A stretch of 64,000 bases of DNA from Vesta saturnalis (lineage: Eukaryota > Arthropoda > Insecta > Coleoptera > Lampyridae). Positions within the stretch are counted from its first letter, which is position 1; each line of letters starts with the position of its first letter. The notes beneath the pieces are model-generated. The model did no database searches. It was not told the DNA's origin and saw nothing but the letters and a program-made list of their open reading frames with translations. A program made the position numbers and the translations under genes. Where the stretch lies: contig JARFJB010001492.1 in NCBI GenBank assembly GCA_036346205.1, forward strand, positions 434,001 to 498,000, read 5' to 3'. Shown here in pieces: positions 1-14,232 of the stretch.

Positions 1-149
1 TGTTTCAAAAAGAATCATAAAACAAAATGTAAAAGAAAAACTTTATTTACCACAATATTGTTTTCAAAACACTGACAAAATGCAGTCCATGAATAATATG
101 GTCCAACAATTTATTTACAGCAAAAATGCTTCAGAATTACAGCGAATAC

Positions 150-1147
150 CGGAACATATGCTCAAAATGCCATATGCCTGAATACAACAATTAATTCTAT
201 TTTCAAAAGATCTTCTTATTTTATTTAACATTTCCGGCGTTATAGTGTTTAATGCAATAGAAATTCTTATTTTCATATCCTCGGGAGTAGTGGGGACTGT
301 TTGATTTACTATAAGTTGAACAATCCCTCATATACTGAAGTCCATTGGAGTAACATCTGGAGACCTAGGTGACCAATTACAAGGACCACTCCTGCCTATC
401 CACCTATTTCTAAATTTTCTGTTCAGATACTCTCTGACAAGTCGGGCAAAATGTGCGGGTGCTCCATCCAACTGGAGCCACATTTTTTTTTCGTATATTT
501 AATGGAATATGCTCATGGAGTATCCAAAAATCACGTTTTAAGAAATTCAAAAATTTTCTTCCATGTAGGTGGCCATAAAAAAAATATGGTCCAATCACAT
601 AATCGCCTAATAATCGTGCCCAAACGTTTACAGTCCATCGGTGTTGGCGATCAACAGTACGAAATAGATCTATGTTTTCAGTATCGTAATAGTGGTCATT
701 AGGCCTATTTACTATACCATCAGTCTGAATAGTGCATTCATCTGTAAATTCCACGAAAAAATCAGGATCTCTGCCAGCCTTATCCACAGCCCATAAGCAA
801 AAGTTTAAACGCAGATTATAGTCCCTTTCAGACAAATGTTGATGTAACTGAATATGATATAGATAATATCCATTTTTTTTAAGTATCCCACGGACATCAG
901 TAACAGAGAGTACTATATCAAACTCATTTTAATTATTCCCAGTAACCTGTTTTTTTCAATTCACCTTCTGATATGCAACTGACCCAGTAGCACGAAATCT
1001 ATTCAACAACCTTTCAATAATTTCTTTTCTTGGATGTTCTCGGTCGGGGTACTTTTGAGCATACAATCTAGAAGCCAAAAAATAATTTTCTAAACATTCC
1101 CCAATACACAGTATCATATCAATTCTTTCTTGTAATCCGTATTTCAT
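150..1147 (-). pseudogene. Tc1/mariner-superfamily transposase with DUF4817-like N-terminus, broken
   Basis: Read on the minus strand, the first 63 codons (956-1147) form a DUF4817-like helix-turn-helix with the pattern IDMILCIGEC...YPDREHPR...RFRATGSV. A second block (410-835) has FTDECT, carrying the first catalytic Asp, and a WTVNVWARLLG stretch typical of these transposases. In the next frame the sequence continues as QLDGAPAHF (second Asp), SPDVTPMDF (third Asp) and an FEHMF-like end near 150. The gene is broken by stops near 950, by a frame change in an A-run near 480 and by a TGA where WG is expected. This family cuts and pastes DNA in the nucleus at TA targets. The copy is inactive as written. 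It may extend beyond the left edge of the window. Confidence 0.85.
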
Positions 1148-1949
1148 TTTTAACTATTATTTTAACAATTTAAAAATAAATAAAATTATTGTGCACAATA
1201 AGTTAGAGCCATTAAAAAAAAACTTTTAATTGTATTATGTCTAAAACGACAGCAACCTACTAGATTAGTTTTTTTTTGTTATAAGGGATTAACATTAAAT
1301 CTAAGAAATGACAGAAAGCAACCTACTAGATTAAATTTAAATTTTTTTTTATATTATACGGGATTTTACATTAAATTTAGGAAAATGTTGAATAACAAAA
1401 AAACTGTAATATTTAGGCATAGGAAACCCATATACCAAATGATAGACAATGTTTTTTTGAATAATGTAGATTAATAAAATACAGGGATTACATTTAAAAT
1501 TACCAAGATAATTTGATTTGAATGTAATTATTTTAGAACTGAAAATTTTGAACACCCTGTAAGGAATTAAAAATCATTTGCTATAGCGATTCAAAGGGTA
1601 ACAAATTTAATATTTACAACTAGAATTTTGTCATTCTAATTTAATTGATTCGGTCAGTATGATTTTTTTTCGAAAACCTATTATTTTCACAAAATTCAAA
1701 ATATCTCGAAAACTGTAATATTTACCTATAGGGATCATTTATTAAAGTGCACCTTATTTTAACATTACTATCCAAAATTGAACGAAAATACAAGTTTGAT
1801 AAGCCACGCTTTTCTGGAACACCCAGTATGTACGAAAATAATTTTAAAATGTGGCCACTACTGATATACATAACCCCCCTGAAAAATAAATTTGAAAAAA
1901 ACGTATTGCCTACATACAAAGACCGTCCCGTTGGTGGTGGCCCACCCTG
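1148..1949. other. Non-coding flank of the DUF4817-type transposon, possible right end at 1949
   Basis: There is no gene here. The segment has the AT-rich style of the non-coding arms of DUF4817-type elements, including CACCCTGTA at 1552-1560. It stops at a plausible terminus CCCACCCTG|TA (1941-1951), the inward-facing form of the common CAGGGTGGG end. The matching left end is not in the window, so this boundary is an inference. Confidence 0.4.
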
Positions 1950-2095
1950 TACATGTAGGACTATTTTTTTAACTACACATAAAAAAATAATTGAGAATTT
2001 TTGGTTTTGGAGGGAATGAAATACGTGGCCTTTCCTTTTCCTTTTTCAAAAATTTTTAAGTTTATTACAGTCATCGGTACGGTAACGCTAACAAC

Positions 2096-3414
2096 ATGGA
2101 GTTTATTAAAAGTGAAAAAGGCAAAAACAAGTTATTCATCGAAGGCTATTTGTTTACTAAAGACAAAGTTGTTCATAATAAAGTGTATAGGAAATGGGAA
2201 GTTTCTAAAAAATTGAAGTGCCCCTCGGGTGATAACAATCTACGACAATGCAACAATAATGTGCACAATTACATAGCTGATGCTGCAAGCGTAGGGCGCT
2301 GCTAGAGCATATAAAATCATCAAGGAGAATGCAAAATCTACTAGAAACACCCCACAGTTTCTCATATCTACTGCATCAGAAAATGTTGGTCAAGCAGTAG
2401 CAGCAAGGTTCCATAAAAAAAACTATAAGTAATATTCGAGCAAGTGTACATTTAGATCTCGCAGTTCCAACCCGTCGGCAAGACGTTCAATTTCCACTAG
2501 AGTTTACGATCACTGCAAATGGAGAAGATTTCTTATTATATGATAAAGGGGCAAGTGGAAGATCGGCTCATTATTTTTTCTACTAGAAGAAATTTAAGTT
2601 TGTTGGAATCATCTGCACATTGGTATGCTGATGGAACCTTTAAAAACTACTCCACTTCTTTTTGGGCAGTTGTATACCGTGCATTATTTACAAGGTAATA
2701 ATGCTATGTCACTAATTCACTCGCTTCTATTAAATAAAAGTGAGGAAATTTATTCTGAATTTTTTCGCACAATTAAAGAATTTATAACTAATGCAAATCC
2801 ATAAACCATAATGACCGATTTTGAAAGTGCGGTAATTAATGTCGTACATGATGTATATCCCGAAACAAGAGACAGGGGATGTTTTTTTCCATTTCTGTCA
2901 GGCAATTTTCTGACATATTCAATCGAATGGTTTGAAAAACAGATATGAAATAGATGCGGACTTTGCACTAACAATGAAAATTCTCCCATTCGTACCTGAA
3001 CAACATGTAATTGAATATTTTGATATTTGTTGCGACGAAAATGTGTTCCCTGAACAAGCACAATCGAAATCGAGGGGGTCGCCGTCCACCGCGTTTTCCT
3101 TTAAGTATGTGGAATTGTTACGAAGGTACTTTTGAAGGTGAACCATAAACTAACAACAGCGTCGAAGGTTGGCATAGAGGTTTCCAAGACTTACTTTTGG
3201 GCGAATCACCCTAGCACTTGGAAATTTATAGATGCTATTAGACGACAACAAAGCCTTAACGAGTTGAAAATTTTTGGATGGTGGTGACCCTCCAATGGGT
3301 AGCTGTAAATATCGTGATTGTGCGGGAAGAATAGTGCGCATAGTGCAAAATTTTCAATACAACGTAGATATTGATGGATATGTTCGCGGTATTGTTCACA
3401 ACAATGGCTATTAA
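2096..3414 (+). pseudogene. FLYWCH zinc-finger Mutator-like (MULE) transposase, decayed
   Basis: The start ATG at 2096 opens a 69-codon FLYWCH-like finger (LFIEGYLFTKDKVV, then KWEVSKKLKCPS, then HNYIAD). The expected W-x-C and H-N-H are altered to W-E and H-N-Y. Fragments in all three frames then follow the MULE transposase order: ADGTFK near 2630 (first Asp), MTDFESAV near 2812 (second Asp), CFFHFCQA near 2880, VEGWHRGFQ near 3160 (catalytic Glu region) and WKFIDAIRRQQ near 3225. The sequence ends in RIVRIVQNF...YVRGIVHNNGY with a stop at 3412-3414, the normal C-terminus of the family. The full length is preserved but stops and frame changes near 2304, 2585, 2697 and 2900 make it non-functional. 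Its terminal repeats were not identified, although a 77-bp tandem repeat begins just downstream. Confidence 0.82.
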
Positions 3415-3498
3415 GTGTGTATGTACGTATGTATTTGAGAATGTTAACTACATTAATGTTTGGTGTGTGTACCGAAATGTAAACAACTTTTCTAGTAC

Positions 3499-3807
3499 AT
3501 TTCATAATTTTGTATTTGCATAAATTTAATAAAATAATCTTATTCTATTATTCCGAGCAATGTTCTTTTCGAGAAATTTCATAATTTTGTATTTGTATAA
3601 ATTTAATAAAATAATCTTATTCTATTATTTCGAGCAATTTTCTTGTCCAGAAATTTCATAATTTTTTATTTGTATAAATTTAATAAAATAATCTTATTCT
3701 ATTATTTCCAGCAATTTTCTTTTTGAGAAATTTCATAATTTTGTATTTGTATGAATTTAATAAAATAATCTTATTCTATTATTTCGAGCAATTTTCTTTT
3801 CGAGAAA
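3499..3807. repeat. 77-bp tandem repeat, four copies
   Basis: The unit starts ATTTCATAATTTTG and recurs at 3499, 3576, 3653 and 3730, exactly 77 bases apart. Each unit ends in a CGAGCAATTTTC-type block. The copies differ at a few positions (for example TTCCGAG, TTTCGAG, TTTCCAG). The array lies about 85 bp after the FLYWCH-MULE stop codon and may be part of that element's 3' region. Confidence 0.9.
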
Positions 3808-6165
3808 TTGTTACTCGAGTAACTACGCTTTCGTGGAACTGTCCATTCGAGGAACTTTTTTTCGAGCAATTTTCACCAAACCCCTAGAGCAAAATAATTA
3901 AATTCAAAAATCCTATGCATTTTTATTGTTCAAAATTGTTTCACCTTCCCTCGTCCACAACACGTAATATTTGGTGGTCATAAAACCGGAAAATATTCAA
4001 GTACAATGATGAGGTTGATTAAACACTCCTACTGTAAAATAACATAAAACAAGAAATAGGAAAAAGTGAGAAAATATATTATTAGTAAGTAAAAAAAAGT
4101 AACTACAGAATGTAGAAATATTGGTTCAACATACCATACTCTATATTTAATTATAATTATTATCCATTTTAGTGAAATTTTTTAGTATATTGAATATTTT
4201 ATTTATGGAAGTGTTGAACACTGTCACGTAACTTTTTAAAATACAGTAATAACTGTCAATTGAAAAAAAGTTTAATTTCACGACATGCACATTCGTGTTG
4301 CTATTTAGCAGTGCATAAAGTTTAGTACGGAAATAGATCAACACAGTCATGTTAACAATTAATAACTATAACAGACCCTTCACCGTAAAAGAAATTTTAA
4401 TTCGTCTCCAATTTATAGTATAGATGTATGGTTAGGGTCAACATACTTCTTTCTTATATAAGCGGATATGTATTACATTACAAAATTCATAATTACATAC
4501 GATTACTTAATAAGTGAGAGAGATTAATTGTTAAAATTAATTATGTAAAGGAAACCCCTAAAGTGCAGCTGACCTCTTTAAGTTGACGTGCGGAAACTTT
4601 GGCCTCTGTACAAAAACTTCTTTAATTTAATCTTATTATCATTAGGACCAAGTCATCTAACTCTACTTTTTTAATTGAAGCAAACATGTATGGGCACGCG
4701 TATTAGCATTAGCTTTACACGAGTGCAAAATTTGTGTGCAACGTTAATGTGTTACACACTATTAAATTTAGTATAGAAGTTGATGGATGGTTTGTTAAGT
4801 TTCTTATAGATATTAATTTCCAACCAGGCGTTTCCCTTTTAATGGTTATATCCACACCTATTTAAAACGCCTCTACTTTCGATATCTAAAACAGTTAATT
4901 TACAAATAATTGACAATGCTCCAATTAATAATTTCTTAATTAATTAATTATTTTAACAAAAGACCATATTCCTCAAATCTAATCACTTAATTATTCCCTT
5001 ATCAAATTAACAATAGTATAATAAATTTATAAACTACTACTTAGGTACCACCCGTTACATTATTACCGTTCTCTTGCGCTTGTGTTGGCACGGTGAAATT
5101 TTTAGTTACTTGTACAATTACAAATTAGTGCAAAAATCTTAAAATATGCAGTTAATAAGTAGACCCACACTCTAAATGGATTGGTTTCAATAAAGTACAC
5201 ATTACATCCATTTCATTAAAAAAGAAATTTTTAAATAAGAGGCGTGTCTATATGTAAGTCACTTTATCGTTAAAGTACCCATAGTATAACATTTTTTCTC
5301 GGCTATTTAACCTTGTACAAAGTGTCTAATTCTCAATAATTTAACTCTGCCCATGTTTTTTTTATAAACTTATGAAGACAAAACTCCTTTGTATAGTCGT
5401 ATAGTTTCCCCATCACAGTTGTTTAAAACCAGAATGTGCAATTGATATTACTTATACATCAAAACATAAAAATGAAAGTATGCCATAACACTTGTCATCG
5501 CTTAAGTAACTAACACATCTCCATATTAATTAAATAATAAAAAAGGACCTTTCAACCTTAATCCTTAATTTGCAATGCAAAACTTATCTAAATAATAATA
5601 TTCTTCTATTTTATAATAAGAGATAAACTACGTGAGAATGTTGCACGTGATATACTTACTGTAGCATGACGTAACAAGAGAATGCACATAAGTATTAACA
5701 TAAATATTCCACCTGCAGGAAGCAAGGACAAACATAGTTATTAATATTTATTTAAAATTATGGCTACATTTTATTATTTAAAGTAACACATTTCAATTCA
5801 TATTGGATAATTTCTATAAAAGCATATTGCCCTCATTACATAATTATAAATAATTTGAATAAAACTTAGAAATTTTGCAGTACTTGAGAGAATGGTATAA
5901 ATGAGTGAATGCTCTCCTGGTGTACTCTCTACACACTTAACTAGGTAAAGAAAATCAATAACCTGTAAAACAAAATAGAAAAATACAAGTTAACATCCGA
6001 GCCACCAGTCATAAATCAATCTGCACGTCTTCAACGGTAGGATTTTTTTCACGAGCGCGCCTGTTGATGAAACGACTCAGTATGACAAATGGGGAAAGGC
6101 AAACAAACGCAACACATTCAAAGCTCCACCACATAATCTCGTAATCTAGCAATTATTACAGCACA
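3808..6165. other. AT-rich intergenic stretch, nothing recognised
   Basis: Both strands are dense with stop codons. I saw no transposase, RT or RNA-gene motif. The only other open frame (4147-4350, -) looks random in composition. Confidence 0.6.
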
Positions 6166-7135
6166 ATTGTTTGAAACCGTTACCATAATTTGGTGCTAAC
6201 TTGGTGCTAATTTGTTACACAACAAAAAATTTGATGCGCTTATCATTAACAAAAAATTAAGGACTGTGTCAATAAAGTTAGCAGAACCCACGTACAAGTA
6301 CTTAGCTAACAATTTTTAAGCTAAAACGTAATTCCAATCATGAAAACCTTATAACAAACATATCATCAGGAAGTTTGATAGGTTATAATTTGGTGCTACT
6401 TTGTTACCCTAAAATTAAATTTCTTGCACATTCTTTAATAACATTTTTGAGCTAAAACGTTCTGAAATTCATGAAACCGTAATGAAATTCATGAAAACCT
6501 TACAAATCATGGTATCCGAATGATTGATATAATTTGGTGATAGTTTAATGATATTTGGTTATCCAAAAATAACATTTGTTGCTCGTATTTTTCCTAAAAT
6601 ATTAGGGCTGAAACGTCATGAAAATTACACAACGTATCAGCACAATAACTTTATAATACAATGCGAGCAACAAATTTTATTGTGGTACAAAAACAGCACC
6701 CAATTATAACATATCAATCATTCTGGTATAAGGTTTTCGTGATTTCCAGATTTTATAAAAAATACGAGCAATAAATTTTATTTTAGGACCAAAAAGTGGC
6801 ACCAGATTAGCACAAAATTATAATATATCAATCATTTTTATACCATGTTATAAGGTTTTCGGTATTTCCATAATATTTCAAGCTCAGGCATTTTATGAAA
6901 AATACGTCATTTTTATATCACGTTATACAGTTTTCGGAGTTTTCATAATATTTCAAGCCCAGACACTTTATGAAAAATACGAGCAAGAAAATGTAATTTA
7001 AGGGTAACAAAGTAACACCAAATTAGTTCTAAATTATATATCCTTTATCCTAATATCATGCTTCGTTATAAGGTTTTCGTGACTTTCATGACGATTTAGT
7101 CCAAAACATTTCGTAAAAAATGCGAGCATTATATA

Positions 7136-8188
<1,053 letters not shown>

Positions 8189-8191
8189 CTG

Positions 8192-8308
<117 letters not shown>

Positions 8309-8539
8309 ATCATCCTGACTTCATGACTTGCAAAAGTTTAAGCCCAAAATGTTACAAAAATAGGAGAAACAAATTTTACTTTAGGGTAGCACAGTAGCAC
8401 CAAATTATGACACAAACGATTTCGATACAATTGTTAGCGAAGTACTTGTATGTTAAGCAGATACAGCCCTTAATCTTTTGTTAATGGTAGGCGCACCAAA
8501 CTTTCTTTGTGGTACCAAATTATGGCATGGGTTTCAATC

Positions 8540-8541
<2 letters not shown>

Positions 8542-8587
<46 letters not shown>
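8542..8587. repeat. Short (TA)n microsatellite
   Basis: About 23 TA units close the right edge of the outer palindromic repeat block. Confidence 0.95.
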
Positions 8588-8589
<2 letters not shown>

Positions 8590-8590
<1 letters not shown>

Positions 8591-9250
8591 ACCCTATTTT
8601 GATTCCGTATTCCTACTACAATTCTTTGATTTGCTTGTTTACTTGTTCAAAACTTGACGATTAGGTTGACGTATAATCTGGGGAGCATCTGTTTTATTAT
8701 TATTCAATTTCTTAACTAGCTCTTCTACTGAAGTTCTAGAGATTCTAGGACACAGTACCACCCTTAATTAGTTCATTTAACAGTAAAAAAATTCCGATCG
8801 ATAAAAGCTATAATCAGTTGTCGATCTGCTAAGAAAAAGGTTTATGAACGAAATTCTATTTGCTGCCTTTGTAATAGTCGATGGTGTTAAGAAAACAGTA
8901 GCCTCGTACAGCTTTTGACGGTAAACTTCAAACCTTATTTCTCTTATATGGTATCAAATAAGTTCCTTGCATATCTGAAACGCATCCTACATAAGGCTAC
9001 AAGAGTATATGATAACATACATCTTGGAGTTGATTAGTTTTCTAAATAACAGATAAAAAACGTACACCATGACTGCGCTCTAAGCTAATGTGATTCACTC
9101 CGAAAACCACCATACAGTAATTTTAATGCGTTTGTTGAGCCTTTTTCATTCAATTAGTGTGCGTACAAGAAAAGCATTTTCAATTGTCCTATTTTAAATT
9201 ACTCTATTCTTGTTCGTAAATTCTCTACAAGTTAAACCTTACATTTATAA
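8590..9250. other. No recognised feature
   Basis: AT-rich sequence with frequent stops on both strands. I saw no motif. Confidence 0.55.
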
Positions 9251-9411
9251 AAACTAAACACTCACACACCATTTGAAATGAGGTGTTTCACTACTCTTAA
9301 GGTACGAACTAAAATAATCCATTTCTGTATTATAAGTGTTTTGTAACTGTGGTTTCTTTTTAGTTAAGTTAATCGGCCTATTTCCACAGTTTTTGCTGTT
9401 ATAGCACGGCA

Positions 9412-9442
9412 TTTCGGAAGTGGACTCTACTTCTGTCATCAG
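9412..9442 (-). other. Hammerhead-like CTGATGA/GAAA motif downstream of a Penelope-like remnant
   Basis: On the minus strand CTGATGA (9436-9442) is followed by a GAAGT...ACTTC hairpin and then GAAA (9412-9415). This is the order of the conserved hammerhead-ribozyme core. The stem adjoining the core has unpaired bases and I could not find a convincing stem III and cleavage triplet, so it may be a decayed ribozyme or a SINE-type tail motif. Confidence 0.35.
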
Positions 9443-9511
9443 GCTTAGCCCTAAGAAGGACTGTTGAATGGAATTCATATGATATGATTTTTTCCCAAGC
9501 ACTTGACTACT

Positions 9512-9580
9512 TTCAGATTCGAAATTGGTACCTTTCACTTACAAGTCTGACATCTTTACCGGTGAGCCACTGAGTAATCC
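9512..9580 (-). repeat. tRNA-Thr-like (TGT) derived sequence, SINE head candidate
   Basis: The minus strand reads GGATTACTCAGTGGCTCACC, then GTAAAGATGTCAGACTTGTAA, then a TTTCGAATC block. These correspond to a D-arm/A-box, a CTTGTAA anticodon loop (TGT) and a B-box. The anticodon stem does not pair, so this is not a working tRNA. Its position between a GIY-YIG remnant and a hammerhead-like motif fits a tRNA-derived retroelement tail. Confidence 0.4.
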
Positions 9581-9608
9581 AATATATATGTTTTAGAAGT
9601 TATATATG

Positions 9609-10080
9609 TTAAACTTTTTCATGGTTGCGCAGTAGTTTATTGCGCATGTTACGCCGTAGCGCTGGTGTATTGGGGTTAAGCTCTTCGCGCATCATTGGAA
9701 TCCATATGGGTTTCATTTCCACACAATCTTGGCTTATTGGATATTCTGCTAGTGCTAGTGTCTTCGTTCCAGACCTGTTCGGTGATTGTTGATCTTTCTG
9801 TTTCGTCCTTGCGAACGTTGTTCTTATGTTTCTGTGTTCTCACTTTGAGTGGTTTACTGTTCTCTCCTATGTATGCTCTATCGCATTCGCATGGTAAGTT
9901 GTATACACAATTCTAGGAATTCTGGTCTTCATTGTGTTGTTTGGTTTTGGTTAGTATTCACCTGAGCGTTCTGGTCGATTTGAAGCCAGTGCGTATCTTG
10001 TATTTGCTGCCAATCGTTCGTGTTCTGTCTGAGGTACCATGTATATATGGTATTATCGCTGTATATTTAGGTTCTTCATT
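9609..10080 (-). pseudogene. Penelope-like element: linker and GIY-YIG endonuclease remnant
   Basis: On the minus strand a segment reading IIPYIHGTSDR...KYKIRTGFKSTRTLR matches the region between RT and endonuclease of Penelope-like elements. Past a frame change comes a GIY-YIG type core: RIVYNLPCECDRAYIGE...PLKVRTQKHKNNV, with the Arg and Glu-containing helix pattern. After another frame change it ends EMKPIWIPMMREELN...EKV with a stop at 9609. The endonuclease nicks target DNA during retrotransposition. No RT is attached, so this is a 5'-truncated decayed copy. It is unrelated in orientation to the PLE at 55 kb. Confidence 0.75.
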
Positions 10081-10179
10081 TTGGTTACCCTTTCCTTGTT
10101 TAGGTTAGGTAGCCACTTTCTTTAAGTGATATTTTCTTTTTCTTTCTTCAGAATACATATTCAAATTTCCCTACATAAA

Positions 10180-10640
10180 CTGTAGAGGCTTAAACACAAA
10201 TTCAGATTGCTCACCTAGGAGTTAGGACAAGGGGGCGAAGCCTCGAGAGCAAGTTGTACAGCCCTACACCTGTCTTACAAGTTAGCCATAGGGCCCATTA
10301 TTAGAATACAATTTCAAATTTCCCTCCAACGAGTTCACGACATTGGGCGAAGACCCCCGAACAAGTCCCGATGATGACAAAGGAGGCTAAGACCCGAAAG
10401 TAAGCTCCGAAGGCCTATACATATCGTAAAAGGTAGAATTCGGGCCCCTTGTTAGAATACAAATTCAAATTCCGCGCCAATAACCAACCCGAAAACAATC
10501 ATTAGTCCATACACTACTAGATGGCGCCACAAACGAATTCAAATTTTGGGGTAAGGGGGTTAAAACCCGAAAGCAAGCCAAAAGGGCACTAGTTAGGGGG
10601 TAAAAACACCATCCAGGTGTTGAAAATTCCATCAAGGGGT
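10180..10640. repeat. Dispersed repeat, family shared with 42.7-43.3 kb
   Basis: A moderately GC-rich block has recurring phrases: GCTAAGACCCGA, GAGAGCAAGTTG, GCCCTACACCTGTCTTACAA, GTTAGCATTAGGGCCC-like and AGAATACAAATTCAAAT. Two or more divergent units are present, and the same phrases recur at 42690-43260. I saw no coding potential on either strand. The overlapping 117-codon minus frame (10465-10818) is probably chance. Confidence 0.75.
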
Positions 10641-10649
10641 TGAAAAACG

Positions 10650-13272
10650 TTGGCGAAAAGAAGCCGATCCCACCCTTACATCCCACTACGCCACCCGTCA
10701 CTTCCTGAAGTGCACCCCATCTAATATTGCACATGCTGAAAAGCAAATGCAGGAATGTTGGAATATCCAAAAGCAGTTTGATGTTATCCAAGAACCGATC
10801 GTTATTACCTTTAACCATTCTTCAACTGACTTGTTCTATTTCACTTTGTTTCACACAGATTAAATCAAACACAGTTATTAATTGTACATGTAAGGATGAT
10901 TATTTAATGTGAATCTATATTGAGATGTGATCAAACATATAAAAAGAGAAAAAATAGTTTTTAAATAAAGTTATTCTAATATTTGATGCTATAATTATTA
11001 CCAACCAGTAGCTTTTGAGTACTAAAATTACTTAGAATCATATTTCTCACTAAATACAGATGTAAAACACTTTCAAATTTGGAGTAAAATCGGATCCATT
11101 GATCGGTCAATGTGATTCATTGTATAACCCACAAAATACAAGTAATTTTCAATTACTGAGTACTTTATACAAATAGTTTAAGGAACACTAAAAATATGCT
11201 TATTTACCTCTCCATTCGAAGTGAATCGCTTAATTTCCAAAAGATAACATGTATATTATGTATTTGAAGTTGCGTAAATTATCAGCTGTTAAGAAACAAG
11301 GCTAGACCTACGTTTTAAAAATCTTAAACCGTACGTATCTCCACGATGAATCATAAGACACCTCTCGCAATTACGACTATACTGACTGCTTATAGTACAT
11401 AATGTTCCGATTTATATTGTATTTATATTTTTGTAATTCTGTATTTGTCTTTTGCCCTTATACACTGAATGTAAATTACTGACCAATGCTTAGCACAATA
11501 GCAGGGTCAATATATTATTATTATTCCCTTTGGAATGGTGTATGTACGATAATATTGACCATTGGGAATTCGTAAGACCACCAAAATAATTGGCAGTTTA
11601 ACTCAACTATACATAGAAACCAATAAGTTACAAATATCAAAGGATATATCCAAATAACTTTTTGATACCGACATTTTTGTAGGACTCTGATCTATTGGTT
11701 GCTATAAACCGTATATCATTCTAACAATAAAGATGAGTTAAATTACATTTAATTTATTTAAAACTTAGCCATATTATAAAATAAAGTAAAGCACAAACTG
11801 TTCGAATTACAGGATCGATTTTGTCAATTCAATGCATTTTTAATAGCATATTACTTAGTTAAAGTTAACTGTATTAACTTATTCCGTTAAAAGAAGACAT
11901 AAGCACGAAGACCCATTTTTAAAAATTACACCTATTACAGACATTTGCAGTATATTTTGCAAGGAAAACTTTCGCAAACACCATAAATTTTTACTTCTAC
12001 TATCATTTGATAAGACTGCATTTACTTTGAAGGGTTCAATAAATACCCAGGTCTATAAAGGAAAACAGAGGGCCTGCCTGATCATTTCTGTATGCAGCTG
12101 TCTGTAATAAAGAAAGCATAAACCCTCAATTTCTTTTCCGTTATCTTTTTTTTCATATCAAATGTACTTAATTAAACACTTTCGTACTTTTAAGTAGATA
12201 TGAAATGAAAGCGGAAAATAATGAGCTGTATACAATAATCAAGATTAGTGTATACCGGCTATTGTCACATATATAAATAGAAAATGTATAGAACCTATAT
12301 TTCGTAAGTTACAAAATAAAGAATTAAAACACTAATCAAAGCTAATAAGCATAATTAATTTCAATTACTCTTAATTTAGTGCATCAATTATCTAATTGGA
12401 ATTACCTACATTTAGATTCTTTCCAAAAGAAACAAAGTCAAACTTTCACTGTAATTGAATCAAAACAATATCTCACGATTGTTTTTCTTCTTAGATTATT
12501 TAGTACAACGTATTTGTTAAATATTTCTAGATAAAAAATTCCTAAACTTTTTGTTTCAACTATTTTGCAATGTAAATGTGTTTTAACTTTTTAACAATCA
12601 ATGAGAAACTTTACATTGCATTAAGTAATATGCATAGTCTGGCAATGAATTAAAAAAGCGGCACGTATCTCCATGCATAATTTAGTAACCCTCCCCGTTG
12701 TATTAGGTCTTTTTTTAATTATGTGCAGTGCTGCAATTTTAATTACTACATCCGCCATACAAAGATTATTAATTCATAAATTATTTAATAACTACTTTTT
12801 TTATTATTTTAATTTCACTTTTTAGATTATAGGTACGCATACCCATTTATGAATTTCCCATGCTTAAGTATTTCTGGAATTATGCGGTGAATGCAACCAT
12901 CACAGTACTATTGCCAAATACTGGTTTTTAACAATGATGTGTGTACTCAAACACTTCACATAGTATTGTATCCATTTCTCTTGGAAAAAAGTCGCTTATT
13001 TGCACTGACCTTCTTATGGCTTAAATGTCCTTAATGATCTTATTGTGTTGTTTAGTCATTTAGTGTACAGCCCTGAAGTAACTTGTATTGTCTTCATTAA
13101 AGTAACATTATGTATGAGGGTAAACTCAAAAATGGGTAACCTTACATTTACGGAAAAGAAAAACCATAATCGGCAGTAAAAAAATCGAATATACGTTTTA
13201 TAACATAATATAAGTGGTAATATACGTAATATAACGCAATATTTTCAATTTAGTTACGTATTCGAATGAAGT
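10650..13272. other. AT-rich stretch without recognised genes
   Basis: I scanned both strands and saw no transposase, RT, tRNA or long repeat. All open frames are under about 65 codons and low in complexity. The segment ends at the 8-bp target duplication of the hAT element. Confidence 0.55.
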
Positions 13273-14232
13273 GTTCTAACCAGGGGCGGCCCAAAGCGGT
13301 AAGCGAAGTAAGCATTGCTTCGGGTCGCATTGTCTTGGGGGTGCCAAAAATTACTAGCACATTTTAAAATTTTTAACACATAAATAGAGATTTTTCTAGG
13401 AATTAGTCAATAGTCAGGTCAGATTTCTAGGGTTGGTGGTTTATGTACTTCCGGCATAGCACAATAAACAATAATATGTCACTATTTAGGGTCATTTTAT
13501 GATATGTTTATGATTAAGGAAATTTGAAAAAATGCAAAATATACACAAATACTTAGTATCTTTATCTTTCATTTGGAGTTTTTCGTTTAATCCAAAGCAG
13601 ATGACTAAATTTACCCACAAATTGCAAAAATATGTATTTATTAGGGTATTTAAATGATGTTCAATAAAGTTTATTTCTTGTTTCTGCATTTATATAGTTA
13701 ATATTTGTTAATTTTCCTAGGGATACAAAATTATATTTAAATAATTTTTTCTACACTCAGTTTAAGTTTGTTAAAAAAAGTGTTTTTTCAAATATTATTT
13801 TTTTTTTTATAATAGTGACAGCCCATAGTGACATAGTGGTGTTATTGTTATACATATATTTGTCTAGTGCAATATATAATTTGCTAAGTTGAAATTTTCT
13901 TTCTTTATAATATGTACTTATAAGTAGCAATAAACTGTTATATAAGTAATTCACGTTTGTTCAATATGAAATTAACATAAATATTCAGTTTCATACAATG
14001 TTTAACTTAAAAATAAATATAAACATAGAAATAATAATTTATTTATTTATTTATCTTTAGAAACTCCATGAATCAATATAATTGGTTTTAATACACCATA
14101 TGTATGTGTGGTCGGTCACTTTACGATTAAAAAATAAGTTTGAAATTTAAAAAAAACAAATAGTACATGATATTCAAAACAACTTAGTTCTAATTTTTGA
14201 AATGTTTGTTTTATTAATTCAAAGGATAAAAG

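Noticed and set aside
3499..3807. CRISPR-like array
   Set aside because: The 77-bp units are contiguous tandem copies with no unique spacers, and the DNA is eukaryotic.
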